In this document: one piece after another, positions 1-7,170 of the stretch
Layout of the letters: every line of letters starts with the position of its first letter
Position numbering within the stretch: position 1 is the stretch's first letter
NCBI GenBank assembly: GCA_023393575.1
Contig: JAEWKX010000013.1
Coordinates: 1 to 8,416, forward strand
From: Pseudomonadota bacterium
Lineage (GTDB): Bacteria > Pseudomonadota > Alphaproteobacteria > Rhizobiales > Rhizobiaceae
Reading direction: 5' to 3'
DNA: 8,416 nt
Notes under the pieces: generated by a model
The model's input: the letters and a program-made list of their open reading frames with translations, nothing else
Database searches by the model: none
What the model was told of the DNA's origin: nothing
Position numbers and translations under genes: made by a program

Positions 1-1033
1 GCGCCCGCTTCACCTGGTCGAGATAGACCATCAGCCCAAGGCTGCCCGGGACCGGCTTGAGCTGTCCGCCGAGCAATTCCCGCATGGTGGTTGCGGTGTT
101 GTTGCCGGAGACGTCGGGACTGACGGCGGGAATCTGCAACTCGCGCGCCATGATCGTCTGGCCTTCCTTGGACATGAAGAAGGCAAGGTAGCGGCGTCCG
201 AGTTCGGGCGAAGCCGCGGCCTGGGGCACCAGCCCGATGCGCGACATCACCACCGTATAGTCCTTGGGCAGGACGATACCAATGTCCGGATGCCGTGAGG
301 CCCAGTCCGCAGCGTAGGAGCCGAGGATGTTGTAGCCGAGGAGGAAACGCCCATCGGCCACCCGTTCGAGAATGGCCTGGCTCGTAGAATAGAGCTTTAC
401 GCCGGCGGCGCCCATCGCCTGGATGACGGACCAGATGTCCCCGAACTGTTCCTGGTCGCGCGACATGAACAGGAAGCCGACGCCCGAGCGCTCGATGTCG
501 TAGGTGCCGATCCGGCCGTAGATGGCGTCTCCCTTGCGCTGGAGGAGATGTATGAACTCCGCACGGGTCGATGGGGGAGCCTCGTCCCGGAAGCTCGGCT
601 TGTGGTAGACGAAGACGGCAGGCTCGAACGTCAGGGCATAGGCGGTGTTGCGCCAGTTCGCCCATCCGGGCCAGCGGTCGCTCATCGGCAGGTCGCTGCG
701 CTGCGCATAGCCGTCATTGGCGAGCTTCACCTGCAGGTCCATTGCCGAGGAGAAGGCAAAATCGGCGGTCTTCTGGCCTGCGTCCGTTTCCCGTACGATC
801 CGGTCGTAGATCTTGCCGGTCAGCATGTCCTCGTAGTGGATGGCGACGTCCGGGTTGGCGGACTGGAAGCCGGCGATCATCGGCCGCGCGAGCGGCTCGT
901 CGAGGGAGGAATAGACCACCAGAACCGGTGCGTCCGCGCGGCCGGACAGAGCCGGAAAGACCGTCGTTGCGGCGCATGCAAGACTGGCGGACAGGAAAGC
1001 GAAAAGAAGTGGGAGGATGAAGAGTGGCTTCAT
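1..1033 (-). CDS. Periplasmic ABC solute-binding protein, FbpA/AfuA/PgtC-like (3' end outside window)
   Basis: The minus strand is open from ATG at 1033 to the window edge, giving 344 codons with no stop; the C-terminus lies outside. Residues 1-22 form a signal peptide (MKPLFILPLLFAFLSASLAC, then AA). A lipoprotein at C20 is possible but the lipobox is poor. The mature protein starts with LVVYSSLDEPLARPMI (38-53), typical of class II binding proteins of the FbpA/AfuA/PgtC group, which bind ferric iron, hexose phosphates or phosphoglycerate in the periplasm. Later segments (DFAFSSAMDLQ, GYNILGSYA, AFFMSKEGQ) fit that fold. The ligand cannot be told. The gene is divergent from a response regulator/sensor kinase pair, so it may present ligand to the kinase as well as, or instead of, serving a transporter. 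No good ribosome site precedes ATG 1033; the in-frame upstream codons offer only a weak TTG. The start rests on the signal peptide. Confidence 0.85.
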   Translation of the reverse strand, partial: MKPLFILPLLFAFLSASLACAATTVFPALSGRADAPVLVVYSSLDEPLARPMIAGFQSANPDVAIHYEDMLTGKIYDRIVRETDAGQKTADFAFSSAMDLQVKLANDGYAQRSDLPMSDRWPGWANWRNTAYALTFEPAVFVYHKPSFRDEAPPSTRAEFIHLLQRKGDAIYGRIGTYDIERSGVGFLFMSRDQEQFGDIWSVIQAMGAAGVKLYSTSQAILERVADGRFLLGYNILGSYAADWASRHPDIGIVLPKDYTVVMSRIGLVPQAAASPELGRRYLAFFMSKEGQTIMARELQIPAVSPDVSGNNTATTMRELLGGQLKPVPGSLGLMVYLDQVKRA

Positions 1034-1101
1034 TTTCAGAAGAATGCACCAGCGCGCGAGGCAGCACAAGCCGAGGATACCGGCCGGGCTTTCGTGACAT
1101 T

Positions 1102-1134
1102 CCCCCTCCGGCCGGATAATCTGTCCGGAGGGGG
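1102..1134. repeat. Perfect 10-bp inverted repeat in the divergent gap, carrying GGAGGGGG on both strands
   Basis: CCCCCTCCGG (1102-1111) and its exact reverse complement CCGGAGGGGG (1125-1134) flank a 13-nt loop. On the plus strand the right arm is the ribosome binding site for the response regulator (7 nt before GTG 1142). On the minus strand the left arm sits just before an ATG at 1100 that is out of frame with the binding-protein gene starting at 1033. The element could be a regulator operator, an RNA hairpin hiding the regulator's ribosome site, or both. The loop contains GATAAT (1115-1120) with GTGACA at 1094-1099, a possible promoter with a short 15-nt spacer; this is weak. Confidence 0.6.
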
Positions 1135-1141
1135 TAACCAC

Positions 1142-1819
1142 GTGCGAATTCTTCTGGTGGAAGACAATCAGGCGCTGGCGGAGGGTCTGTCGATGATCCT
1201 GCGCGGGAGCGGATATGCCGTCGACGTGGTGACCGATGGGGCTTCGGCCGAGGCGGTCGCCGCCGCCGAAGCCTACGATCTCGTCATTCTCGACCTCAAC
1301 CTGCCGGAAATGGATGGTCTCGAGGTGCTGCGTTCCATGCGCTCCCGCCAGAACAAGGCGGCGGTGATGATCCTGACGGCGCGTGGCACGCCGGAGGAGC
1401 GCGTGCGGGGCCTGGACCTCGGCGCCGACGACTACATGATCAAGCCGTTCGACATCTCCGAATTCGAGGCACGGATCCGCATGCTGCTTCGGCGGCAGGC
1501 AGGGCTCCGAAGCTCCGTCATCCAGTTCGGCGGCGTCACCCTCGACCTGACGTCGCGAACCTTCAGCAGTTCCGGGCTACCGCTCGACATCCCCGCACGG
1601 GAGGTCGCCCTGCTGGAATTGTTGTTCCTGCGCGCCGGAAAGGTGGTCTCCAAGGATGCCATCGTCCGCTCGTTGACCGGCTTCGATGAGGATCTGTCGG
1701 CAAATGCGATCGAGCAATATGTTAGCCGGCTTCGACGGCGCCTTGCGCCGCATGGGCTGACGGTCCGCACGGCCCGCGGCATCGGCTATTACCTCGAAAA
1801 CACAAGCCCGGCTTCATGA
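1142..1819 (+). CDS. OmpR/PhoB-family response regulator (TctD-like)
   Basis: This is a 225-aa DNA-binding response regulator. The receiver domain spans residues 1-115: MRILLVEDN at the N-terminus gives the acidic pair E7/D8, the phospho-acceptor is D51 (LVILDLNLPEMDG), the switch Thr is T79 (ILTARG), and the conserved Lys is K101 (DYMIKPF). A winged-helix effector domain follows at about 125-220, ending in VRTARGIGYYLE, which is typical of the OmpR class. GTG 1142 is chosen because it gives the canonical MRILLVEDN start and lies 7 nt after GGAGGGGG. The frame stays open far upstream, but that extension is antisense to the binding-protein gene and has no family similarity. Its last codon overlaps the kinase start (ATGA), so the two are co-translated. 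The target genes are not visible; the divergent binding-protein gene is the obvious candidate. Confidence 0.95.
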   Translation: MRILLVEDNQALAEGLSMILRGSGYAVDVVTDGASAEAVAAAEAYDLVILDLNLPEMDGLEVLRSMRSRQNKAAVMILTARGTPEERVRGLDLGADDYMIKPFDISEFEARIRMLLRRQAGLRSSVIQFGGVTLDLTSRTFSSSGLPLDIPAREVALLELLFLRAGKVVSKDAIVRSLTGFDEDLSANAIEQYVSRLRRRLAPHGLTVRTARGIGYYLENTSPAS

Positions 1820-3204
1820 CCCATTCCTATTCCTTGCGGCGGCGGCTGCTTGCCTGGTTGCTGATCGCCACCGCCGTGTTGGGAGCCTTTGCTCTCGCCG
1901 ATACCTGGCGGGAAGCCGAAAAGACGGCAAACGAGGTTTCCGACCGCGTGCTGGCGGGCTCCGCGCTCGCGATCGCCGAACGCGTCATCGTTTCTGAGGA
2001 TGGCGACCTGGAGGTCGATATCCCCTATGTTGCGCTGGAAATGCTGACATCGGCGGCACAGGACCGTGTCTTCTACCGCGTCGACGGCCCGCCCGGCACG
2101 TTCATCACCGGCTATCAGAACCTTCCCTCCGTACCGCGTGCCGAGGGACAGGCGGCGGCATTCGAAGACTCGACGTTCCGGGGCGAGCCGATCCGCGTGG
2201 CGGTCCTTGCCCGGTCCGCCTCGACCGGCATAAACTCCGTGCCTTTCGTCGTCACGGTGGCGGAGACGACCATCGCCCGCCAGCAGCTGATGCAGACGAT
2301 CCTGTTTCGGTCTGCCGCCCGCCTGCTCTTCATGATCGTCGGTGCAGCCGTCATCGTCTGGGTGGCGGTAACCGTCTCGCTTCGCCCGCTCTACCGTTTC
2401 AGCGAGGCGATCGCGCAACGAAGCCCGGATGACCTTCATCCCATCGTGGAACGTGTCCCGAGCGAGGTGCAGGGTCTCGTCGATACGGTGAATTCCTTCA
2501 TGGTCCGGCTGGAGTCGGCGCTCGATGCGCTGCGGAACTTTACCGGGAATGCCAGCCACCAGTTGCGCACCCCCCTTGCCATCATCCGCACGCAGCTTGC
2601 CCTCGCCGCCCGCGCCACCGATCTCGAGAGTGCGAAGCGTGCGGTCGGCAAGGCTGATAAAGCGGTCGCGGATGGAGAACGCCTGCTCGGCCAGTTGCTG
2701 TTGATGGCGAAGATCGATGCGGCGACGCGCTCGGCGTCTTTCAAGGAGGCCGATCTTTTGTCGCTGGCGCAGACACTGACTGCGGACCATGTGCCCCTGG
2801 CGGCGGAGGCGGGGATCGATCTGGGCTTCGAGGGCGCCGATCCCCTGCCGATCCTGGGCGAACCACTGCTTCTCGGCGAGCTGTTGAAGAACCTCATCAC
2901 CAACGGGCTTCTCTATGCCGGCCGTGGTGCGGAGATGACGGTCCGTGCGATCCGGCAAGGAGACGAAGCGGTTCTCGAGGTGGAGGATAACGGACCGGGT
3001 ATTCCGGCAGACAGGCGCGTAGCCGTCCTGCAGCGTTTCGACCGCGGTACCCGCGCCGATTCGTCGGGCTCGGGGCTCGGTTTGCCGATCGTCGAGGAGA
3101 TCGCGGAACTGCATCGCGCCAGGATGGAGTTGCTGGATGGAGTCGATGGCCGGGGCCTATGCATCCGGATCCGGTTTCCTCTCCCGGAGAGTCATTGCGA
3201 GTAG
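1816..3204 (+). CDS. Membrane sensor histidine kinase, TctE-like (2CSK_N sensor domain)
   Basis: This 462-aa inner-membrane kinase partners the regulator whose stop it overlaps by 4 nt. Residues 11-28 form the first membrane helix. Residues 30-165 are a periplasmic domain with FYRVDGPPGTFITGYQNLP (86-104), resembling the sensor domain of TctE-type kinases. Residues 169-188 form the second helix, followed by a HAMP-like linker. The phosphorylated histidine is H248 in NASHQLRTPLA, where HQLRTP is usual for the TctE group. The ATPase domain has an N box at N359-N363 (KNLITNG, with Gly where Ala is usual), a G1 box EDNGPGIP (390-397, D391) and a G2 box GSGLGLP (418-424), so it should be active. 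TctE itself responds to tricarboxylates. The signal here is unknown, and the neighbouring FbpA/AfuA-type binding protein suggests ligand presentation by that protein. Confidence 0.93.
   Translation: MTHSYSLRRRLLAWLLIATAVLGAFALADTWREAEKTANEVSDRVLAGSALAIAERVIVSEDGDLEVDIPYVALEMLTSAAQDRVFYRVDGPPGTFITGYQNLPSVPRAEGQAAAFEDSTFRGEPIRVAVLARSASTGINSVPFVVTVAETTIARQQLMQTILFRSAARLLFMIVGAAVIVWVAVTVSLRPLYRFSEAIAQRSPDDLHPIVERVPSEVQGLVDTVNSFMVRLESALDALRNFTGNASHQLRTPLAIIRTQLALAARATDLESAKRAVGKADKAVADGERLLGQLLLMAKIDAATRSASFKEADLLSLAQTLTADHVPLAAEAGIDLGFEGADPLPILGEPLLLGELLKNLITNGLLYAGRGAEMTVRAIRQGDEAVLEVEDNGPGIPADRRVAVLQRFDRGTRADSSGSGLGLPIVEEIAELHRARMELLDGVDGRGLCIRIRFPLPESHCE
3192..3204. other. 13-bp tail-to-tail overlap of sensor kinase and nagA
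   Basis: The plus-strand kinase stops with TAG at 3202-3204. The minus-strand nagA stops with TGA at 3194-3192. Each coding end therefore runs into the other, and I see no GC hairpin followed by a T run near the junction. Transcripts of the two operons probably extend into one another or end by Rho. Confidence 0.85.
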
Positions 3205-4349
3205 ACGCAGGCCCCGCCGATCCAGGTGCTTCTCATCTGCAGATCGTCCGTGAGCATCACGCAGTCCGCGTCGAAGCCCGGCTTCAGGAGGCCCTTCCGC
3301 ATGGACAGCCCGACGGCGTCGGCCGGGTATTGGGAAACCATGCGAAGGGCCTCCTCGAGCGGAAGAGCGAGAACCCGGTGCAGGAAGCGGACGGAGGCGA
3401 GCATGTCTATGTCGGCGCCGGCAAGCGTCCCGTCGGCCAGGGTTAGCCGGCCATCCCGACGCAGGATTTCCCGGCCGTTCAGGGTGAAGTGAGTGAGGTC
3501 GGTGCCGATGGGGGACATGGCGTCCGTGACGACGAAGATCCGGCCCGGTCGCTGTTTCGACCGCAGCGCGATCGCCATGGCTGCCGGGTGGACATGGATG
3601 CCATCGGCGATCAGGCCGGCATGGAGGCTGCCGGTGTGGAGTGCGGCGCCGACCATCCCCGGCTCGCGGTGGCCGAGTGGGCTCATGGCGTTGAACAGAT
3701 GCGTGACGGTACGGGCTCCCGCCTGGACATAGCGTTCCACCGTCTCGAAACCGGCATCCGTATGGCCGAGGCTGACGATAAAACCCGCCTCCGACAGGCG
3801 GACGACCTGCGCTTCAGTCACATTTTCCGGGGCAACGGTGATCATCATCGCCGGGAAGACTCCGCGGCAGGAGAGAAGGAGGTCCAGGTCAGCCTGCTCC
3901 ATCGCCCGGATCAGCGAAGGGTCGTGCGCGCCCTTGCGGCCGAGTGACAGGTGCGGCCCCTCGAGATGCAGCCCAAGAAAACCCGGTACGCGCTCGGTGC
4001 GCGCCCTTCGGCCTGCGGCGATGACGGCCGCCGTGGTCTCGGGCATATCGGTGATCAGCGTCGGCAGGAGCGCGGTGGTGCCGAATCGGGCGTGGGCGGA
4101 GCAGATGGTCCGCAGACCCTCAACCGTCGGTGCGTCGTTCAGCATGACGCCGCCACCGCCGTTCACCTGCAGATCGATGAAGCCGGGGACGAGCATGCCG
4201 CCTCCGGCCTCGATCACCTTGACCCCGTCCGGAATATCCGTGTCCTGGATGATAGCTACCACGCGTCCTTCCGATAGCAGGAGTGCCGCGCCCTGATGCC
4301 AGGTCTCGCCGTCGAAGATGCGGGCACCGCGGATGGCCGTCGAAATCAT
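3192..4349 (-). CDS. nagA: N-acetylglucosamine-6-phosphate deacetylase
   Basis: This 385-aa cytoplasmic amidohydrolase converts GlcNAc-6-P to GlcN-6-P and acetate; E. coli NagA is 382 aa. The TIM-barrel metal hydrolase pattern is clear: PGFIDLQVNG (55-64), the metal ligand E130 in LHLEGPH, H196 in SLGHTDAG, H217 in VTHLFNAMSPLGHREPG, the substrate-loop H252 in GLIADGIHVHP, and catalytic D276 in VVTDAMSP. Where some NagA proteins have a second metal site (HxH), this one has Q61-x-N63 as in E. coli, suggesting one metal. ATG 4349 overlaps the stop of the SIS gene (ATGA), so translation is coupled; the frame remains open upstream to 4874 but only as an antisense-free shadow of the SIS gene. It is the last gene of the operon. 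An N-acetylgalactosamine (AgaA) role is less likely given murQ nearby. Confidence 0.95.
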   Translation of the reverse strand: MISTAIRGARIFDGETWHQGAALLLSEGRVVAIIQDTDIPDGVKVIEAGGGMLVPGFIDLQVNGGGGVMLNDAPTVEGLRTICSAHARFGTTALLPTLITDMPETTAAVIAAGRRARTERVPGFLGLHLEGPHLSLGRKGAHDPSLIRAMEQADLDLLLSCRGVFPAMMITVAPENVTEAQVVRLSEAGFIVSLGHTDAGFETVERYVQAGARTVTHLFNAMSPLGHREPGMVGAALHTGSLHAGLIADGIHVHPAAMAIALRSKQRPGRIFVVTDAMSPIGTDLTHFTLNGREILRRDGRLTLADGTLAGADIDMLASVRFLHRVLALPLEEALRMVSQYPADAVGLSMRKGLLKPGFDADCVMLTDDLQMRSTWIGGACVYSQ

Positions 4350-5368
4350 TTTGTTTCCGTCACTTTCTTGAGCGCCGCCGGCGCGTCCGGATCGTGGCCG
4401 CGGGCGCGCGACCACGCCTCCACGAAGCCGTAGAAGGGCAGGATGAGGCAGAGCGCGTCCGTCAGCGGATGGCCGGTTGCCACGAACGGAAGCTTCGTGG
4501 CCTTCCCGGCCCGTGCCGATGTTGCGAAGACGAGTGCTCCCTTGCCGACGAGGCCGTCCGCGATCTCCACGACCGACGTCTCGGCTGCGTCGCGGGCCGC
4601 GAAGGCGATGATCGGGAAGCGGTGGTCGACGAGTGCCACCGGGCCGTGCAGGACCTCTGCCGAGGAATAGGCCTCGGCATGCATGTTTGAGGTTTCCTTG
4701 AACTTGAGCGCGGCTTCGCTGGCAATCGCCAGGGCCGGTCCCCGGCCGAGCATGAAGAGAGAATCGGCATCGCCCAGCTGTCCGGCAAGATCCGTCCACT
4801 CGAGGTCGACGGCGCGGGCACAGAAGCCGGGCAGGGCCTGCAGGGCCTGCCGCAGTGCGGCGTCGTCCACCCATTCCGCCAGGACGGCGAGCCCGGCAAC
4901 GATCGAATTGAAGCAGGATTTGGTGGCGGCGACCGCGACTTCCGGCCCGGCCTTGATGTCGATCGCGTGGGAGCAGGCGAGCGCCATGGGCGATCCGGCG
5001 GTGTTCGTCAGCGCGAGGCTTAACGCGCCGGCCTCGCTTGCGGCTTTCGCCATGGCGACGATGTCAGGGCTCCTGCCGGACTGCGAGATCGCGATCGCAG
5101 CGCTGCCGGCAAGCTTCATGGGTGCGTGGTATATGGATGCCAGCGACGGGCCGAGCGAGGCAACGGGTCGTCCAGCGGTAAGTTCGATCGCATACTTGAT
5201 GAAGGTCGCCGCGTGGTCGGAGGAACCGCGGGCGATGGTCATCAGGAAGGCGGGATCGCGTTCCCGAAGCGCCCGGCCGGCCGCCGACAGATCGGTCGCC
5301 GACTGTTCCAGCAACCTGCTCACTGCGTCGGGAATCTCGTTTATCTCGCGCCGCATACGCGTCTGCAT
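4346..5368 (-). CDS. SIS-domain amino-sugar-6-phosphate deaminase/isomerase (NagB-II/AgaS type)
   Basis: This 340-aa protein consists of two SIS domains and resembles the isomerase half of GlmS without its glutaminase domain. Proteins of this type release ammonia from GlcN-6-P to give fructose-6-P, replacing classical NagB. Visible marks are the start MRREINEIPDAVSR, ARGSSDHA (47-54) and SQSGRSPD (95-102) for sugar-phosphate binding, GPEVAVAATKS (141-151), the signature KETSNMHAEAY..EVLHGP (224-243), and a GlmS-like tail LKKVTETK. No ordinary nagB is in the window, so this fills the step after NagA. ATG 5368 lies 1 nt after the gntR stop with GGGAG 6 nt upstream. An AgaS-like galactosamine role is the alternative; the GlcN-6-P assignment rests on nagA and murQ. 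Confidence 0.88.
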   Translation of the reverse strand: MQTRMRREINEIPDAVSRLLEQSATDLSAAGRALRERDPAFLMTIARGSSDHAATFIKYAIELTAGRPVASLGPSLASIYHAPMKLAGSAAIAISQSGRSPDIVAMAKAASEAGALSLALTNTAGSPMALACSHAIDIKAGPEVAVAATKSCFNSIVAGLAVLAEWVDDAALRQALQALPGFCARAVDLEWTDLAGQLGDADSLFMLGRGPALAIASEAALKFKETSNMHAEAYSSAEVLHGPVALVDHRFPIIAFAARDAAETSVVEIADGLVGKGALVFATSARAGKATKLPFVATGHPLTDALCLILPFYGFVEAWSRARGHDPDAPAALKKVTETK

Positions 5369-5369
5369 G

Positions 5370-6131
5370 TCATTCTCCCAATGTCAGTTCGGCAACGAAA
5401 TCGTAGGTATCGCCGCGATAGAGCGAGCGGGTGAACTCCACCACCCGGCCGGAGGCGAGATAGGAAATGCGCTCGATGGAGAGCCCCGCAGCACCGGCCG
5501 GGACGGCGAGCAGGCCTGCTTCAGCCTCCTTGACGTTGCAGGCGGAAATGCGCTGGATGGCCCGTACGGGACGCGCGTTCTTCTTTTCCAGCTCGGCATA
5601 GAGTGACGAGGTCACCGCGGTCGGATCCGGCAGGAATTCGGCCGACAGGCTCGCCCGCTCGATCGCCAGCGGCATCTCCCTGGTGATGCGCAGACGGGCG
5701 ATGCGCGCCACCAGAGTGCCGGCGGCAAGGCCGAGCATCATCATTTCTTCCGGCGACGGGTGGAACAGGCCGCGCTCCAGCCACTCGGAGCGGGTGTCGA
5801 GGCCGCGCCGCGCCATGTCCTCGGTGAAGGATGTAAGCCGCGACAAGGGCTGCTGCACGCGTGAGACGGGTTTGGCGACGAAGGTACCGGAACCCTGGCG
5901 TCGCAGGAGCAGGCCGTCGCGGACGAGATCGTCTACTGCCTTGCGCACCGTGACCCGGCTGACCTTGGCGTAGTCTGCGAGGTCCCGTTCGGCGGGAAGG
6001 GCATCGCCCTGGCCGATCCGTCCGGACCGGATCGCCTCCTCGTGCAATTGCCGAAGCCTGAGATAGAGCGGCCCGCCGCCGGGCGCCTGCAGACCTTTCA
6101 GGGGAAACAGCGAGGCGAGCGGGACCGTCAT
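5370..6131 (-). CDS. GntR-family repressor, HutC subfamily (NagR/DasR/YvoA-like)
   Basis: This 253-aa transcription factor has a winged helix-turn-helix at about 20-88 (LPAERDLADYAKVSRVTVRK at 45-64, then GLLLRRQGSGTFV) and a C-terminal UTRA ligand domain at about 100-248. The linker PLSRLTSFTEDMARRG (95-110) and the ending EFTRSLYRGDTYDFVAE (232-248) resemble NagR/YvoA and DasR, whose effectors are GlcN-6-P and/or GlcNAc-6-P. Both are intermediates of the pathway encoded around it. ATG 6131 overlaps the kinase stop (ATGA) and has a strong GGAGGAGG just upstream. Lying second in the operon, it would be autoregulated through the divergent control region at 7010-7215. The operator assignment is inference. 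Confidence 0.93.
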   Translation of the reverse strand: MTVPLASLFPLKGLQAPGGGPLYLRLRQLHEEAIRSGRIGQGDALPAERDLADYAKVSRVTVRKAVDDLVRDGLLLRRQGSGTFVAKPVSRVQQPLSRLTSFTEDMARRGLDTRSEWLERGLFHPSPEEMMMLGLAAGTLVARIARLRITREMPLAIERASLSAEFLPDPTAVTSSLYAELEKKNARPVRAIQRISACNVKEAEAGLLAVPAGAAGLSIERISYLASGRVVEFTRSLYRGDTYDFVAELTLGE

Positions 6132-7009
6132 GGCGCCTCCTCCGTCCGGAAGGTCTTGGCGGCCAGTGCCACTGCCCCGGTCAGCGCATCGGCCAGCGGT
6201 GGGACAAGCCGGTTCCGGTGGCGGTCGGCGAGATAGGGGGGGTAGGCCTCCGCCAGGCCGCCGAGCAGGCAGAGCCGCCCGGTGCCGCCATCGATCCGAG
6301 CGATGGCGTCGAGCGCTTCGTCGACATGCGAAGCTGCCTCCCGCATCAGTCGCAGCGCGGTGAGGTCGCCCTTTTCAGCGAGTGCTATAACGTTGGGCGC
6401 ATAACGGCCGAAATCGCCGGGGCGGGCGGCACGGGCAAAATCGACGACCTGCTTGGGGTCGTGCCCGAATTCGTCCAGGATCGCCTTCGTCAAGGCGGTG
6501 CCGGGCCGGATGCCGTCATGGGCGAGGAGGCTTTCCTGCAGCGCCGCGTGGCCGATGCGTGCGCCCCCGCCGAGGTCTCCGACCTGGAATCCCCAGCCGC
6601 CCAGATGGTAGATCGCCTCACGGTGACGCACGATGAAGATCGTGCCGGTACCGACGATCGCGATCGCGCCGTCGGCGTCGCCAAGCGCTCCCTGCATCGC
6701 AATGAGGCCGTCGGAAACGATTTCCGAGCAGGCGAAGGGCAGGCGGGCAAGCACGTAGGATACCGCATCGCCGACATTGTTTCCGGCAACGCCCAGCAGT
6801 GCCGCTGCTGCGGAGAGATCCTCCGCCAGTCCCGCTTCCCGAAAGGCCAGCCTAGCCGCGTCTTCGATGTGCCTGAGCGCGGTGTCGGGATCGGTCAGGA
6901 TGTTGGATGCGCCGCTACGCCCGCGGCCGAGGATGCGGCCTTCCGCATCCGCAACGGCAGCCCGGCAACTGGTTCCGCCTCCATCGATGCCGATAAAATA
7001 TCCCTGCAT
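6128..7009 (-). CDS. BadF/BadG/BcrA-family amino-sugar kinase (GlcNAc/MurNAc/GlcN kinase)
   Basis: This 293-aa sugar kinase of the ASKHA fold probably phosphorylates the imported amino sugar at O6 using ATP. It shows phosphate-1 motif IGIDGGGTSCR (6-16, D9), a likely catalytic D100 in VSDGLIAMQGA, phosphate-2 motif IVGTGTIF (118-125), GGWGFQVGDLGGGARIGH (137-154) and a C-terminal LCLLGGLAEAY with adenosine-binding LADALTGAVALA. The length fits bacterial GspK/MurK-type kinases (about 290-300) better than mammalian NAGK (344). ATG 7009 is preceded by GGAGGT with 6-nt spacing; a longer form from 7048 (MVFFWYCMFGG) would start in the operator and has no family match. It is the first gene of the minus operon. 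The substrate cannot be settled: MurNAc and GlcNAc are favoured by murQ and nagA, while glucosamine is the GspK alternative. Confidence 0.9.
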   Translation of the reverse strand: MQGYFIGIDGGGTSCRAAVADAEGRILGRGRSGASNILTDPDTALRHIEDAARLAFREAGLAEDLSAAAALLGVAGNNVGDAVSYVLARLPFACSEIVSDGLIAMQGALGDADGAIAIVGTGTIFIVRHREAIYHLGGWGFQVGDLGGGARIGHAALQESLLAHDGIRPGTALTKAILDEFGHDPKQVVDFARAARPGDFGRYAPNVIALAEKGDLTALRLMREAASHVDEALDAIARIDGGTGRLCLLGGLAEAYPPYLADRHRNRLVPPLADALTGAVALAAKTFRTEEAP

Positions 7010-7030
7010 GATCCGACCTCCAAACATACA

Positions 7031-7050
7031 ATACCAAAAAAATACCAATT
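7031..7050 (-). promoter_or_regulatory. Candidate operator, copy 1 (kinase side)
   Basis: On the plus strand this reads ATACCAAAAAAATACCAATT. Its reverse complement is the same as copy 2 except for one base, and 17 contiguous bases (7034-7050) match exactly. On the minus strand it holds two TTGGTAT units exactly 11 nt apart, and a further TTGGTA directly upstream (7055-7050). It ends 21 nt before the kinase ATG, the place expected for a repressor. TTGGTAT resembles half of the NagR (YvoA) site of Bacillus as I recall it, which would fit the GntR protein. Confidence 0.7.
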
Positions 7051-7170
7051 ACCAAGAGCTAAAAAGACTGCGCTCGTCTCAGGCGAAATCTCGGCTCAAA
7101 CCGCACTTCAAACACTCGTGGGTACAATGATTTAACATATTCGTCACATTTCTTAATTTGCCGTCTGGAC

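Noticed and set aside
548..1141. N-terminal extension of the response regulator
   Set aside because: Antisense to the binding-protein gene. The conserved receiver domain begins at GTG 1142, directly after a strong ribosome site.
1789..3114. 441-codon minus-strand open frame opposite the sensor kinase
   Set aside because: It mirrors a clear kinase gene, is rich in Arg/Gly/His with no family pattern, and is a usual high-GC shadow.
4386..4415. Short GC hairpin (CGTGG...CCACG) near the end of the SIS gene
   Set aside because: It lies within coding sequence, has only a 5-bp stem and no T run; chance in such GC-rich DNA.
4350..4874. N-terminal extension of NagA, giving a 560-codon frame that could look like a fusion
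   Set aside because: The extra part is a different frame of the SIS gene on the same strand. NagA length and the ATGA overlap support the start at 4349.
4683..5606. 307-codon plus-strand open frame opposite the SIS gene and gntR
   Set aside because: Low-complexity Ala/Ser-rich translation crossing two real genes; no ribosome site or known motif.
7010..7048. Earlier kinase start at 7048
   Set aside because: It would add 13 unlikely residues encoded by the operator. ATG 7009 has GGAGGT at good spacing and begins the ATPase motif properly.
6218..7135. 305-codon plus-strand open frame opposite the kinase
   Set aside because: Antisense to a well-supported kinase and runs into the control region; no recognisable domain.
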